Shown here: positions 9,801 through 22,054 of the stretch, piece after piece
Position numbering within the stretch: the stretch's first letter is position 1
How the letters are laid out: the number at the start of each line of letters is the position of its first letter
NCBI GenBank assembly: GCA_030374805.1
Contig: JARGSG010000004.1
Span: 930,001 to 994,000, forward strand
DNA: 64,000 nucleotides
Origin: Gracilaria gracilis
Taxonomy: Eukaryota > Rhodophyta > Florideophyceae > Gracilariales > Gracilariaceae
Direction of reading: 5' to 3'
Position numbers and translations under genes: made by a program
Notes under the pieces: generated by a model
Seen by the model: the letters and a program-made list of their open reading frames with translations, nothing else
Told to the model about the DNA's origin: nothing
Databases searched by the model: none

Positions 9801-11580
9801 CACCAGCCACCCGCAAACGCATCTCACTTCATTCTCGAAGGAAACCAAAAACAGCGACCCATCGTTCCTCCTGCAACTCTTTCTCCTAAATCTCTGATAC
9901 ACCGGTTCGTCATTTATCGAGCCTCTCGCATGCTGAACCAACCTCAGAACTCCCCTTAACAGGTTTATTACACTGTTTTCCGGTCCGTTCTTCTGCCTCA
10001 AGACAACAATAACCAACAACAAACGCAGAGCGGGAACCAACTTCCGCAGTCCGTGGCGTCTGCCTTGGCGCATCTAACGACTCAGCCCTCCAACCAAGCT
10101 TCGGCGGACACCGGCGCGCCAGCGCCCTACCCAATATTGGGGATCATTGTATCCGGATATGCGGTTTGCTTGCGGCATCCATATGACATCCTGGTAGGGG
10201 TGAATCCGAGAAAACCGGTCACAGAACCTCAGGCTGAGAAATTCCCCTTGTTTCTACCAGTTGGTGGTCTTCAATGAAGCGTTGATCCTGTCTTACGCAG
10301 AAAGTTCGAACATCCTTCCGGGGGACATTCCCTTCCATGTTAAGGCATTGTGGGACTGGGGGAACCGCATTGGGAGTACTGTGCACCGCGTCCGTCTTAA
10401 CTGGAAGGAGTTCGTGGTCAACGCCCATACGGTGCTGCTCATGATTGGCTGTCAACGGCAGCGCAGGGATCCATTCGAATTTCCCCTCCCTCCGGGGTAA
10501 GACTTTAACATATTCATGGACCGCACGCGCGGGAAGATGTCGTACTGTGACCGCCTTGCGGCGTTGAAGACGTTCGCATAGAGGAATTTCCCGCGGCGCA
10601 GCAAGCAGCGATGTTTTGAGAGAGTCCAATTATTCGGGCCGAGTTCCGTTATCTTCCCCGGGCGACCTTGGTCAAACTTTCTTCAGAACTTCATCCGTTA
10701 TGAATGACGTTGGCGCTCCAGATTTGGGTACGTCGTTCCGTATCAGAACTTCGAGGTTGAGAGGATTGCTTTCACCCACCGAAGAGGACAGCATGTACCG
10801 ATTTCTTCGTAGAGTTCCTCCTTCGAGGCTTGCCGAGGTTGCTATATTGAGCTTCTACCGGTGTTCACGTACATGGGATCGTTCCCCATGACGGATCCCG
10901 GCTCGGGGTTGTGGTCGGTCGTTGTGACCGAGTGGACAGTTTACGCGGCGACGTATATCCTTACGGAAATGTACGACCAGTATAGATTGTGGTACATCCA
11001 GCCCTGCGTGCGGGCGGCCATACGTAGCCTGAGCATGGGGATCCCCCTCGGGGGCGGAGCCAACGAAGAAAAAAATGTTGGGGTTACTCGAGTACCTCGG
11101 GGACGTTCGGTGGGACGATGTTCCCATTGAACAAAGCGGCCGTCGAGACGGGGGTAGCGGTGGATACGGCCTTGATTTGGGGATAAATACCCCGCTTAGG
11201 GGGGACTTCATATACTTCGACCCGTGGAACTTCCGGGAGATTACCCGCGAAGAATTGCAGGAATTCCGGGATGCCCGACGTGTAATTCCCAGCGACCATC
11301 CGCGAGGGTACGTCGACTCGGACTATTAATATCAAATTTACAGCGGTGGAGGTTCAATGGTGGGAAAAGATTCCGATGGAGCAGGTGTGGTCGTAGACGA
11401 AGCAGTAGACGAAGCCATCCATCGCGGTTGAGAACGTTTCCTTTGATGGAGACGCCCTTGCGGGACCAATTGCTATTTTTCCGTAGGATTCCGAGAGTAT
11501 TCAACCCGCACCAGCGGCGACAAGTGAGCTCGACAATGGTCCGACTCCACCAAGGCGAGCGTCGGTTTAGCTGACCCCGG
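9801..11580 (+). other. Unassigned decayed coding-like region
   Basis: Several plus-strand frames in different phases have protein-like content. Examples are 10,261-10,500 (VFNEALILSYAESSNILPG), 10,861-11,130 (FTYMGSFPMTDPGSGLWS) and 11,075-11,329 (FDPWNFREITREELQEFRD). They probably come from one old gene. I recognise no domain. The origin could be a mobile element structural gene or a host gene. Confidence 0.3.
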
Positions 11581-12458
11581 TTCGGAGGTGGTTAAAAAAA
11601 GTGAGGTCATTGCTGGCTTCCGTCGTGGAGCTCGCCTCACCGCCACCGAAGCTACGGGACATGTCACCGCATTGGCGGATGCACTTTCGAACCGTTTCAG
11701 GGGTGGGTTTCTTCTCCATGAAGGTGATGATGCGAACCAGTAACACTCTACTTAGTCCTTTTCCGGTATTAAGGGCGGTAGAATTCCATGAATTCATGAT
11801 GACATATAATGTAAACTTCTCGTTTTAGACGGTATTTCATTCTACTTCTAACAAGTCCCTCTTCCTTCTTAATCTCATTATCACGGTCTCAACTATCCCA
11901 CTTGGGCCTTATGCGGGATTATTGGCACTCCCCTGCGAGGGCGGCAATCACACTGCACCGCTCAGGAACGGAGAAGATGTTCAATTGGTTCATCTGTATC
12001 CTCTTTGGGGCCATAACCGTACCAAAGGACGCGGTATTGCAAAATAACATGCTAATTGTATTAGTGTCCGACTATTCGGTCGACTACATACTCTTGTACG
12101 AGACGTCTCATCCGTGCCTTGTTGTAGTGGTCTCAAGTGAATCACTCTCAATATCGGCAATGTCCTTCAAGAGGCTGCCAGTGTGCACCGCAGTGGTGTC
12201 AACTCTGACCACGCGGTGGTCCAAGTTCTCATTTGCGCGGTAGTCCGCCCGTATCAGGAGTTGGCGGGGGTCCTTCCGCCATGGCAGTGGAGATGACTAG
12301 GTGTACTTTGACGGTGGTGTTCCGCGCTCTACGAAAATTCGTGCGTGTGGTGCGTCTTCCCGTAACTGGGCACGTGACTCCAACAGTGGTTGGCTGTGCG
12401 GTGACCTAGTCCGATCCGTCTCCCTTGCGAGGGTACGTACCAATGGCTGCGCCGTGTT
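11581..12458. other. No gene seen
   Basis: Short frames only. The frame at 11,902-12,243 has no recognisable motif. This stretch may include the distal part of the Ty3/Gypsy fossil that follows on the minus strand, but I cannot show it. Confidence 0.3.
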
Positions 12459-14255
12459 TTATTGGTGCGTCACTTCGTGTCCAACGGCTATTTCCGGCCA
12501 ACTGGCATCGGTGAGCTTATACCCATGTGCATCGTGTACAACTGGCGCTGTGCCCATTACTTGGAAGAATTTCGAATCTTTCGAGATTTGAGTGCCACTC
12601 TTGACGAGTTCCTTGCCCAGTAGGACCGGTTTATCACCTCCAGTGGTGGTGGTGGCACCAAGGTAAACCGAAACGCTTGTGGTGCGCTTACGTTTGCGCA
12701 AAGCTCCCGATTCGGGTTTCCTCATCTCCTTCTGGGGTAGTCCTTTTTCAATGATAGGCTTCTCTGCCACAGCGTCCTCCCGGATGGGTGGAGCCACTAA
12801 CAGTTCTTCTGCGATGTTTCCGAAGGGTATGTGATCGGTTTTGTCTAGCGTTGCTGGCTTGTCTTCTGCGTTGCGTTCACCGTGTCGCGGCGGGCGTGGG
12901 ACTTGCTGAACCACTTTAGCGGACGATTTCTCAACCGAGACTGGTCTGGGAGCACCCCAGGCGGGGCCCAGCGAAGCTTTGCGCTTGCCGTCCCGCGCGA
13001 GCGGTGGCGACGCTGCTGTACCATCCAGTGTTCTCTTATGCATATCCCGTTGCGACAGCGATGAATCTTCATTTGAGCGATTGTCCTCCCCCTCCTTCCT
13101 AGACGAAGAAGCGGCGAGGGGCATTAGAATTCCCACGCGGCAGGTGATTACCCATGATATTGGAGAATAAGTAGAGATAAGGTCACGAAGACCTTGAATA
13201 TCCAGCAGAGCCAAATGTTCTGAGAAACTCGGTATATCTGAGAGGCGCCGGGTAGGGTGTTGCAATACAACAGGACATTAGGCCACAGAAGTACCTGCAG
13301 TTGCTGAAACCGTTGTTGGGAAACTTTCATTCTGCAAGACTACCTCAGATGAAGGCGGTGGGTTCAGTACAACGCGATCGCACGAAAGGCGTTCGTGCGT
13401 GTCACTCATTTTCAACACGACATTCTTGGTCTTAACAGAAGCTACCTTGAGGAGTCCGCCCGCCACTGTCGAAAGCTTGTGGCGCTTTTATATATCAGGG
13501 TTGTAGTACTCTTTCCGTACCAACACGTAGTTGCCTGCCGCGATTGGCAGATACCCTGTCTGACATAGTAGGTCGTGGAAATCTTGTCTGCACGTGGCTT
13601 GGGCACGTTCCATCAACTTCCGCGCAGCGGATAAGAGCTTTGAGATCCACTGTTTCCAGTTCTCGCCGTATTTATCCATACATGGGAAGTTTTCCAGCGT
13701 AGCTTGGGATCCCAACGCCACTGGCGGAGGCGGGCGCGCCAGTACCAATTCGAGTGGTGATACTCCGGTAGTCCGGTGAACTTTTGCGTTTTATACAAAT
13801 GTGATTGCATAATTGCACAAGTCCCACCTTTTTGGGGGATCAGCCAAGTAAGAACGCAGTGCATCTAGGAACGTAGCGCATCTAGCATATTCCAGCCGAA
13901 CCCTTCGATCTGCTCATTAAATTGGGGAGATAGGTAGTTGTATACAGGTTCTTCACGTCCAGAATGCGACAGACATCCTGGAAGAAACGTGACGCAAATT
14001 GCTTACCGTTATTGGATAAAACTCCACTGGAGGTCCATAGGCGAAAGTCGAATTCGGCACGAACGCACTCCCCACCGGGAAAGCGGTTATCCTCCTAAGA
14101 GGCACAGTCCGAATAGGCTTTGAGAAAGAATCGCTTATCACAAGTATAAAATTGTTTCCTCTCTTAGTAGTGATAGTGGTCCGACGATGTCGATCGGAAC
14201 AAGCGCTTGAAGGTTCCGAGAAGAAAATTTCAGAGAACAAAACATACAACTGTTG
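12459..14255 (-). mobile_element. Ty3/Gypsy LTR retrotransposon fossil (integrase region)
   Basis: On the minus strand the order is: an integrase core portion (about 14,250-13,950; TKRGNNFILVISDSFSK, FAYGPPVEF), the integrase C-terminal region (about 13,870-13,280; a Leu/Arg-rich helix and a YVLVRKEYY strand), then a long Lys/Arg-rich tail (13,265-12,459). This is the 3' portion of a Ty3/Gypsy pol gene. The element is broken, with several interruptions. I see no LTRs, so its ends are approximate. It abuts the CACTA tnp2 fragment at about 14,260, and one element may have inserted into the other. It is old by appearance. Confidence 0.7.
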
Positions 14256-14261
14256 AAAACT

Positions 14262-15300
14262 TTATAGAAGCTCAAAAACCTCCGACCTTTCAGGAGCTGT
14301 ACTGAAGAGAATACTCGTTATATCACATGTGAGTTCCCTAGAACTTGGAGAGTTTTGGACGCACTTCATCCACACTATACACCACTGCATCATAGAAAAC
14401 AGCCAAATAATCAAAAATTTTCGCCTTGTACGACGACAGGTGTGAAAACGGATCCGGTGGCCTTTCCCACTCTGAGGATATCCCACGAAATCCGTTTTTC
14501 AGAGAACCATTCATTCTCTTAATCGACACATCTTGTAGAACGTACTGCGGTTTCTAGGAACCACATCTCGCATGGACTCCAATGCAGAGTGAATGTGGAT
14601 GCTTGACCCAACCTAGGAGCCACTGATGCGTCGTGTCGTATGGTGACCGTCGCGAGATGTCGAAGGACAACTTGGCAATATAAGGTCTCCGCTTCACACC
14701 ACTCTACTTCCATATCTCGTTGATCGCAGTACGTTTCCCACCCTCTACTTCTCGGTCAAGAAGATTACCGGTTCTAACCATGTCTGCTTGTGTTCTGGGC
14801 TTTAAGCATTCCTTGAAAATGAGGTCACTCCTTCGGTGTGATAATACTCCTCTCCTAAACCGTGCCCATTACAAGCTCCCAGTCTCTAGTGCCATCAACA
14901 ATCTGTTACCCAATTCCGGATGCTTCTTTACCTCCTTGTGACATCTTCGGCATACCTTCATTGCATTGTGACCCTTGAATCCGAGTATCTTACTTGCCTC
15001 TGGCCAGTCCGCAGTGAAAAACATGACGTAGGCATACAAATCTCTAGAAACAATGTCTGCGAAGAGAGCTGGTATACCCTTCTGAAGGAGAAAAAGGTCA
15101 TCTATTATCGGCTTCAGGAAAAATTCGAGTTTCTGGGGGTCATACGAACCAGGAATAAAGCCGGACAAAAGAGTGTTACACGCTTTGAAACGTTCATGAG
15201 GAGGAAGGTTAAGAATAGCAAAGACAAGAGGCCAAACAGATCGTGTTCCTGTTCTGCCTCTCAATATTTACAAGCCTTCCGATGAAAAGTTGAGGAAAAA
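14262..15300 (-). mobile_element. EnSpm/CACTA-type tnp2 transposase fragment
   Basis: The best block (15,264-14,869) reads SVWPLVFAILNLPPHERFK, LLSGFIPGSYDPQ.LE.FL and ILGFKGHNAMKVCRRCHKE. This is the characteristic tnp2 region: the 'P+ I NLPP..R' motif, then 'SG.IPGP..P..L..FL.P+.D+', then a Cys-x2-Cys after 'GF.GH.A'. Further along, about 14,490-14,330 gives KNGFRGISSEWERP and YKAKIFDYLAVFYDAV, resembling the 'IP..+..LKA..WR.W...Y' block. Phase changes and stops separate the blocks, so the gene is dead. The N-terminal DDE portion and the termini are not seen. Confidence 0.7.
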
Positions 15301-16117
15301 TACCAACCCTAAGTCTGCTTTTCAGGCTATGATTCTCGGCCCATGCCAACGACGGAAGTAATACCAATCGTAAAAGTCTTCCAGTACTGTTAAGCGGCCG
15401 CGTTTAACAGAATTGCTGACTTTAACACTCCCATCTACTAGATGATGGAATGATTAAAGTTCCTTACAGAGGGCTGTAAGCAGTTGGGACACAAGACTGT
15501 ACCAAAACCTGCATTCGTGTCTGAAATACCCAGAGCAATTTGAAGTCGGACAATGGATTGCTGACTCGGATGGATCCGACCTTAGAATGGGTGCATGTAT
15601 ATTGGGGCACATTATCCCATATACCTAGACTACACCGGGTCGCTTCACAGCATACCTCATGAGAGATTTGTAGCTTTAATTTGAAGAAACTACCTCTGTT
15701 TGAAGCAATTCTGCACTTTTATTTTGGGACAATCCACTAATTACAGCGATGCAAAACACCTCCAACAGTCGGTTCGCTTCCGACGTTTTGGGAGTAAAAA
15801 GCACTCTCGGTCAGGAGCTCTTTTCTCTTTGATTCGCTATCATATGTGTAGCGTTCCATTTCAATTACCCGAGATGCCTCTTTTGTTACATCTCGAGTTA
15901 CCTACACCGACGCATTCCTGACAGTCAAAGCTTTCAAACAAGCTCAGAATGCTCCAAATCGGAGGCCGACAGGCTGACATACATTCAAAACGGTTCTGAC
16001 CGTTTTGACCGTTTACAAAACCCAAAACGGTCATCTTTATTTTGCTCCTGAACGTTCCACACATCGGAACTTCAAAAGAACTACTTCAACTTTAGCTACA
16101 AACTTATTGCTCACGCA
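15301..16117. other. No gene seen
   Basis: No long frame. A small inverted motif (AAAACGGTTCTGACCGTTTT near 15,988) is followed by further GACCGTTT copies up to about 16,035. This may be a short palindromic remnant. Confidence 0.35.
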
Positions 16118-18114
16118 GTGCTCACCAAGGATAGTGACTTCATGAACGCTGAGGATATCCAGGTGGCAGACTTGGCTCAAATTGGGCCAAGTAACCTTCC
16201 AAATCTCTCGCTCACAACCGATAGCGGTCAGCGAAGTGACGGCGGCGAGCAAGGCCGAGTGTTCTTAGCTGCTTCAGGAGATTCACAACCCGCTTCTCAA
16301 CGTTCAGAGAATCCTATAGTAGTGCGCAGTGCTCGTAGGCACTTTGACAGTCAACTACGCTACTGCCTCCGATCTTCAAAGTGCGCCAGTGCAAAGCACT
16401 TTGCTGTGGCAAAAAGCTTCGCAGCGTTCCAGGAGAATCGCCGTTCTGACCTCGTGCGAGTAATGCTACTGCCATTATCAGCGCCACGCGGAGAGCCGAA
16501 TGAATTAATGAAATCAAACCATCGGAAAGGTCAACAGAGGAAACAGAAGCGGCAGAAAACAGGAGATGCTGGCACAAGCGTGACGACTACGTATGCTATT
16601 CAGGGCTTAAGAATGTGCCAGTACGGGTTGGCTGCAACTGTACAGCTCCTTCCTAGAACAGTTGAACGATACGCAATGGAGGTGTCCAGCGCCGAACGGT
16701 TTACGCTACCAGAGAGTGGGCGGTGCAGAAGTCAGAAAGGGAAGCTATCGTTACAATAGACTGTCGCACTAGCATTCCTGAGGAGGTATGCATATGTCAA
16801 TGCTATGTGTTGCCCCTCGGGCCGGGGGTCTTTAGAGGAGCGGGCAGTGCAGTGGCTTCCAAGTGATACTCGTCGTGAGGATGTGTACAATCGTTACAGG
16901 AATTCTTGGTGCGAAATAGCTGCTGCAGCCATAGAAGAGTCGCAGTTGCAAATGCCAGACTCGCCGTTCAACCAGAATGGGTTTCTAAAGGTATGGGCCT
17001 CACAATTGCCGACTCCCCGAGTGTTCAAAGTCGGTAGTGATTCTTGCGACACGAGCACGACAGTGCACAACTCTACAACTTCTACAACTGACACAGAGCT
17101 CAGAGCATCGCTCTTAACAGTACGACGTCAACATCGCATTGAAGCTGCAAACGAATTTCGCGTATACAGGGATATTCAGATAGCCTCCTACAACACTTCA
17201 TCAGCAGAACCTATTCACGTGGTATTTGACTTTGCAGAGAAGGTCCTGCTTCCACATTTACTGCGTCAACCGGGGCAGTTACATTTTGTTACGGGCTTGA
17301 AGTTTGACTTCTTTGGGGTATCAAGCAGCAGTTTGGGAGTTTGCTTCGTGTATGGACTACTCGAAGGGCACTGGCCCAATAACAAAACTTGTAAACAGGG
17401 GCCTCCATGTTGCATCACGCGTTTCTACAACATCATACTCCTTGTGTTCCGACAAGGCTTCAACGACGTGTTACTTTACATGCGGACAACTGTAGTGGTC
17501 AGAACAAAAACCGCTACATGCTATGGTACCTACTTTGGAGGGTGTGCATGGGTTATGAAGATGAAATTGGGCTCCGTTTCTTAGTGGCAGGACACACCAA
17601 GAATCGGTGCGATGCCTCTTTTGGCTTAGTGAAACGTCGATTAAGGCACTTTGACGTATACTGTCCTACAGATATGATGAAGATTATTCAAGAAGGCCCG
17701 GAGTCGAATAGGGTTGTATGATCTACAGATGTGTCGTGGATTGATTGGAAAAAGCTTTTATCTCTTTTCTTTACTGTTCCAAGTGCCCTACGACTATCCA
17801 GATTTCATGTATTTCGATTCTGTTCCGAGTTCTCGGGGGGTGTCTACACAAAGGGTTTCTCGAGTGAGAGTACGTGGTCGAGGTATAAGTTATTGAAGGC
17901 GGGTGTTACTGTTGCGTTTGTGAAAGAAATGATCGTGAAGATTTTGCAGGAGGGTTCTATGGTGCTGGAAATTATTCCCTTGTGTAACGTTCCTTCTGCT
18001 CAAGAAAAAACTAGGGAGGCGTGCTTGATTAAAAATGTCTTGAACACGTACTACAAGGAAGATATTGAAATGAAAAATAAGTACTTTGATAGTGGTAGTG
18101 ACTGGGGAGCATGA
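16118..18114 (+). pseudogene. DUF7869-type transposase-like gene, disrupted
   Basis: Three plus-strand frames form one gene-like unit. The first (16,118-16,759) is basic and nuclear-protein-like (HRKGQQRKQKRQK). The second (16,805-17,584) ends with FDFAEKVLLPHLLRQPGQLHF and KFDFFGV. The third (17,407-17,721, resuming to 18,114 after one TGA at 17,719) has LHADNCSGQNKNRYMLWYLL, FLVAGHTKNRCDASFGLVKR and the C-terminal SWIDWKKLL and FHVFRF. The FDFA...HADNC.GQNKN...GHTK..D...G order is typical of DUF7869, widespread in marine eukaryotes and probably an RNase-H/DDE-fold transposase. A phase change near 17,390 and the TGA at 17,719 break it. The acidic residues of the motifs are retained, so inactivation is fairly recent. 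Confidence 0.62.
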
Positions 18115-19872
18115 TACGTGAGATAAAGGACTATTGTGTACCTGTACGGGAGACTCCAGAGAGTGTTTTCAAGATATCTTTGTAATGCGGACTCCAATCC
18201 AAAAGCTGTTTTCATCGTTTTGAAGCTGAGGCCAGGAGCTACAACTTTAGTTTAAAGCACGAAAACATGTTCCGGGTGCCAAATTGGCCATATCTCCGTT
18301 GGCTCCCAAAAGCCATCTCGTATAATTGAACTGGAATGGAACACATATGCACTCCAAACTTCTTCGAAATTGACTTCCTGCACATTCGAAGGAAGCCTTG
18401 CACTGTCTCTACTGTTCAATGATTGTGGTTTTAGCATTGAATGAATAATGGGAAAAGCTGTGTGATCATTCGCGTCTGTAATGCTGTGTTAGGGGTCTAA
18501 GAATGCGTCGTTGTGTGCAGTTAAGACAGAAGGGTCAGCACTACTTGGCATCGTAGCTGGCATGTAGTGTTCACCTGCAGGTGCTCCCTCATTGTTCGAT
18601 ATCGCTCTAGCCTGTGGGTTACAGTCTACCTTTTGATGCATTCGTTTTGGTTGGCCACGCCGATTTCGTTTCGTAGCCGGTTAGAGCAACGGAATTTGCG
18701 AGTTGCTGCTGTCTGTGCTACTGATACTTTCCCGGTACATGAGCAGAACAAAATCTGGATTACAAGGTGCCGTGCAGCTGCGATCTGATAGTGGGTGGGA
18801 AGGATAGTTTTCTGCATATCGCTCGAGCTCGGGGCAGTTGGACGTACCTGGCAACGCTCAGAAAATTATGCGGTTTCTTCTACGCATGAAGATGTACGTA
18901 CCTCTTAACCGCCAGGTTTCGCCGTCGTATATATCGTTTCGGTGATGTAGAGTATGCTTGGAGGTCAGAAAGAAAGTTTTCAGTACTTAATGCATGAATG
19001 AAAGATTCAAAAGCCGGTTAGAGAGAATCGGAGGGTTTTTTCGCTGTTTTTGTACAGAGAGACGTGTTTAAAGTGGCAACCGCCTCACTCTCTATGCCAT
19101 AGTCCCGTTGTTTTCTTCGACACGAACCTGTTTTGCCAAAACTGGTACAAAAGCAAAAATATCTGACCTGATTCCCTTCCGATGTTCTCTCCCGCTTGTT
19201 GCCCTCTGTTACGAACTTTGTTCTTGTAACTAGTGTTCTCCTGTTAAGCTCGCACTCAAAATTTCAATTCTTTTCGGACAATGTCAAACATGTCTTAATT
19301 ACAGCACCCCGACACCGTAACCACCTGCTACCGCATAGCCGAGGGAACTTTTCCTTGAGATATCTTCCCGCATTGAATCTCCACTCAAAGATAAGAGCGG
19401 GATTGGAGGTCGTGGATCGCGACGTCGAATGCGACATATACTCAATGCGAAAATGGTAGCTTATTAAAAGAAATATTATGATGAAAACAGTCCCATCTCT
19501 TGAAAGTCTGTATTTGATGCTCTTCGCGGCATCGGAGACCATGTGTACGATGTACGAAAGATTTCCGATGATGGGTACATCACTTACCGCTCGTTGCAGA
19601 AGAACAATCCCATGGTTGTAACCGAACTCCGCTCCCACCTGGATAAACATTATTCAGTACCCAGGTAGGCGGAAGGTCAATGGGCCGCAAACCTCCTGAT
19701 TCAAGACGCGTTAGGCCTGGCCGACAATATCATGGTTCTTGTAGTCATCGAGTCACACAAGATAGTTAGAAATTCCCGACCCCTAAGGTTGAATTGCAGT
19801 CAAACTCTGCGAGAGGCTCTAATTCTGTCATTCATCCAGCAGCAACTGAAATTTCTGGGATAGAGGATGATC
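18115..19872. other. No gene seen
   Basis: Short frames only (for example 19,196-19,459 plus and 19,264-19,650 minus), with no domain or repeat signal. I cannot support a gene here. Confidence 0.35.
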
Positions 19873-20273
19873 CGAGCCTACCAATGCGCTGAATGACGAA
19901 GCCAAACTGCCTGCCGGAGACGCTAGGCAGGCATTCTTCTGCTCTCAGGCAGAGCGCGCGCCCGCCATCTCCGGAGAGAGGCACACCCATGCCGGCCCTG
20001 TTGGTAATGGAGCTGATAGTGTAAATGGTGCTGGTTACGACCGTAGTGGGCATCGCGTTCATGGTCTTCGTGATGGTGGTAGTGACCGGGGTGGTCGGGT
20101 TATTCGTAGTCGTCGTGGTCGTCGTGGTAGTCGTGGCCGACGTTGTGGTCGTGGCAGAAGTGACGGGTCTGAAAGTTCACAGATGTTCGGAACTAGGAAA
20201 GAAAAGACTCCGGACTCAAACATGGACGTCAATCGTCTCATCTACGGGGTGAGACGCGTTAAAAATGGTTCGT
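19873..20273 (+). CDS. Arg/Gly-rich open frame, possible gene remnant
   Basis: One plus-strand frame is open for about 130 codons, with no Met chosen. It has an acidic/mixed start (NDEAKLPAGDARQ), an RG-rich middle (RSRRGRRGSRGRRCGRGR at about 20,107-20,160) and an ordinary tail (EKTPDSNMDVNRLIYGVRR). RGR/RGG boxes are typical of RNA-binding proteins, including the N-termini of some Argonautes and nucleolar proteins, but no second domain is present. The GT-rich run gives a poly-Val frame in another phase, which I regard as an artefact. It could be an exon of a lost gene or simple-repeat expansion. Confidence 0.3.
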
Positions 20274-20372
20274 AAGCTATGAACGATATCATTTCTTTCA
20301 GGCTAATGAATGGACAAAGTTGAAGTGTGATTGGGGGTTACGGAGATCATTATAAATCATTGTAAGTCCCGC

Positions 20373-20985
20373 TCAGCTCGTGGCCCCCACCAAAAGCTCA
20401 ACCACGCCGTTACGCGCCGCTGCCAGTGGCTGCAGCAGCGTGTGCAGCACGCCGTCGCACATGCCCAGGGCGCTGAGTGCTAGCCGCATCATTTGGCGCT
20501 GTGTGCGCAGCACGTCCTCGACCGCGCCTGCCGCCGCCACGCCCAGCTGATTGTCGCTCAGGTCCAGCTCGGCAATCGAGCTGGTGGTTTGCAGCGCGTC
20601 GGCGATGCGGTGCGCTGCCAAACGCTGCGCGCCCACTAACCTAACAAAACGTGCAGGGGCTGCCGAAGGGGCCACTTCTGCCCCAGCAGCGCGATGCGAT
20701 CCAACGTGCCCGACTCAAAGCGTTTGGTGTGTAGGTCTAACACGCGTAGATTTGACCCGCCAGACTGTAGAAAGTCGCGCAGCAGCTAGACAGATTCGGT
20801 CGCAAGCGCCGTCTCCTCCATGAACTCCGTCTCCTGCAGCTGCTGCTTGGTGGGCAGCTCCTGGCACGCCGCTACGCCATTGCTGCCCAGCGAGTTATGA
20901 GACAGTTCCAATGAGCGCAGCTGCTTGCACAGCCTTGATGGACGACGAGATGGAGTTGAGCGAACTGTTCACCTCCTCGCTCAGC
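20373..20985 (-). pseudogene. Leucine-rich-repeat (RNI-like) protein pseudogene, GC-rich
   Basis: On the minus strand, LRR segments appear in at least two phases. From 5' to 3' they are LRSLELSHNSLGSNGVAACQEL (about 20,925-20,860), then LRVLDLHTKRFESGTLDRI (about 20,750-20,690), then IAELDLSDNQLGVAAAGAV with following helices (20,675-20,373). The LxxLxLSxNxLGxxGxxAL pattern is that of ribonuclease-inhibitor-like LRRs (RanGAP/NLR type). Internal stops and phase changes show it is dead, and both ends are truncated. Its GC content is clearly higher than its flanks, which suggests a different origin. It is a protein-interaction scaffold by family; the partner is unknown. Confidence 0.6.
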
Positions 20986-22054
20986 AGCGACGCCACAATA
21001 TCTGCCAGAATCATTGTCTCCAGGCACTTCTTGTCCAACGCTTACAGCAGCGGTTTGGCCTACCACGCCGCATATTTGCGTAGCGTCGCCCCGTACAGGT
21101 TGGACGTGGTGCCAACAACGCCATTTGTGACAAACAATGAAAGCGAATGAATACAGGAATTTAATTTGCTCTGGTAGATTACTTGCGTAGCTGTGCTACA
21201 TTCACAGGACTACAACGGCAAAGTATTACCTTAGTATATAGGCGAACTTTCCGCATATCTACTGAAGCCAGTTTGACGGCGTATGGAAGTACGCGGGACG
21301 ATAACACGTACAAAAGATAGTGTACCCTTCATGGCATCCGCTAGCATCTCTAACCTCTGTTTTGGTGCGAGCTGCGATTGCAGAGACTTCGTTTGTCCGT
21401 CATGCTTTGTTCCAGTCACCCGGCCACGATAACGAGACCGTGGCTCAAGGAGTCCTGATCCTCTGCCGCTGATGTATCTCTTCACAAACTTCGTCTTCGC
21501 AAAAGCTGGAAATCCTTGCATCAGGATCGTAATTTGTACCAGCGCTACTTCAGCCTCTTGATACGAACCCATAATTATATCATCTAAAACATTCGTTGGC
21601 GTCACCATACGTCGAAGCAGTACATCCGTATCGGCTCCTTCGTCTATGATTATCTGACCGGCTTTCGACAGTGTTTTTTTGGTCAAAGCCTTGTAGCGAA
21701 GCTCGAGATACCGCTTTCGCAGCCTTTCCGTAGAATTACTGCTCTAGAGTGCGAAATTACAGCCCAGGGTTAATGCTGAAACGCAGATCACTGTCCGAAA
21801 ATTCAGTATTGTGTCCTGACCGTGCTTTTCTTCCCGCTGTGTCTCCTCACCGAAGTGAAATGAATTGGCTCGTCGATACGACCCACGGAGCCAATCATTT
21901 GCACTAGTTCTTCTCACATGCCTGTAGCTGGTCTGCAAACATTATGCCACAACTCCTATTACTCAAACCGGCTTGATTGGTGAAAATCCCAAGAAGGTAC
22001 ACCAAGTGTCTGCATTTAGTGTGGGTGTATAAATAGTGTAATAACGAAAATAGT
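20986..22054. other. No recognised gene; one minus-strand frame
   Basis: The only long frame is 21,686-21,231 on the minus strand (151 codons; TKKTLSKAGQIIIDEGADTD, then a basic segment with SRYRGRVTG). It could be a decayed gene, but nothing identifies it. The rest shows no signal. Confidence 0.3.

Noticed and set aside
20025-20252. A poly-valine membrane protein
   Set aside because: It is a frame of a GT/GTC-rich simple repeat; another frame of the same DNA gives a more protein-like RGR-rich product.
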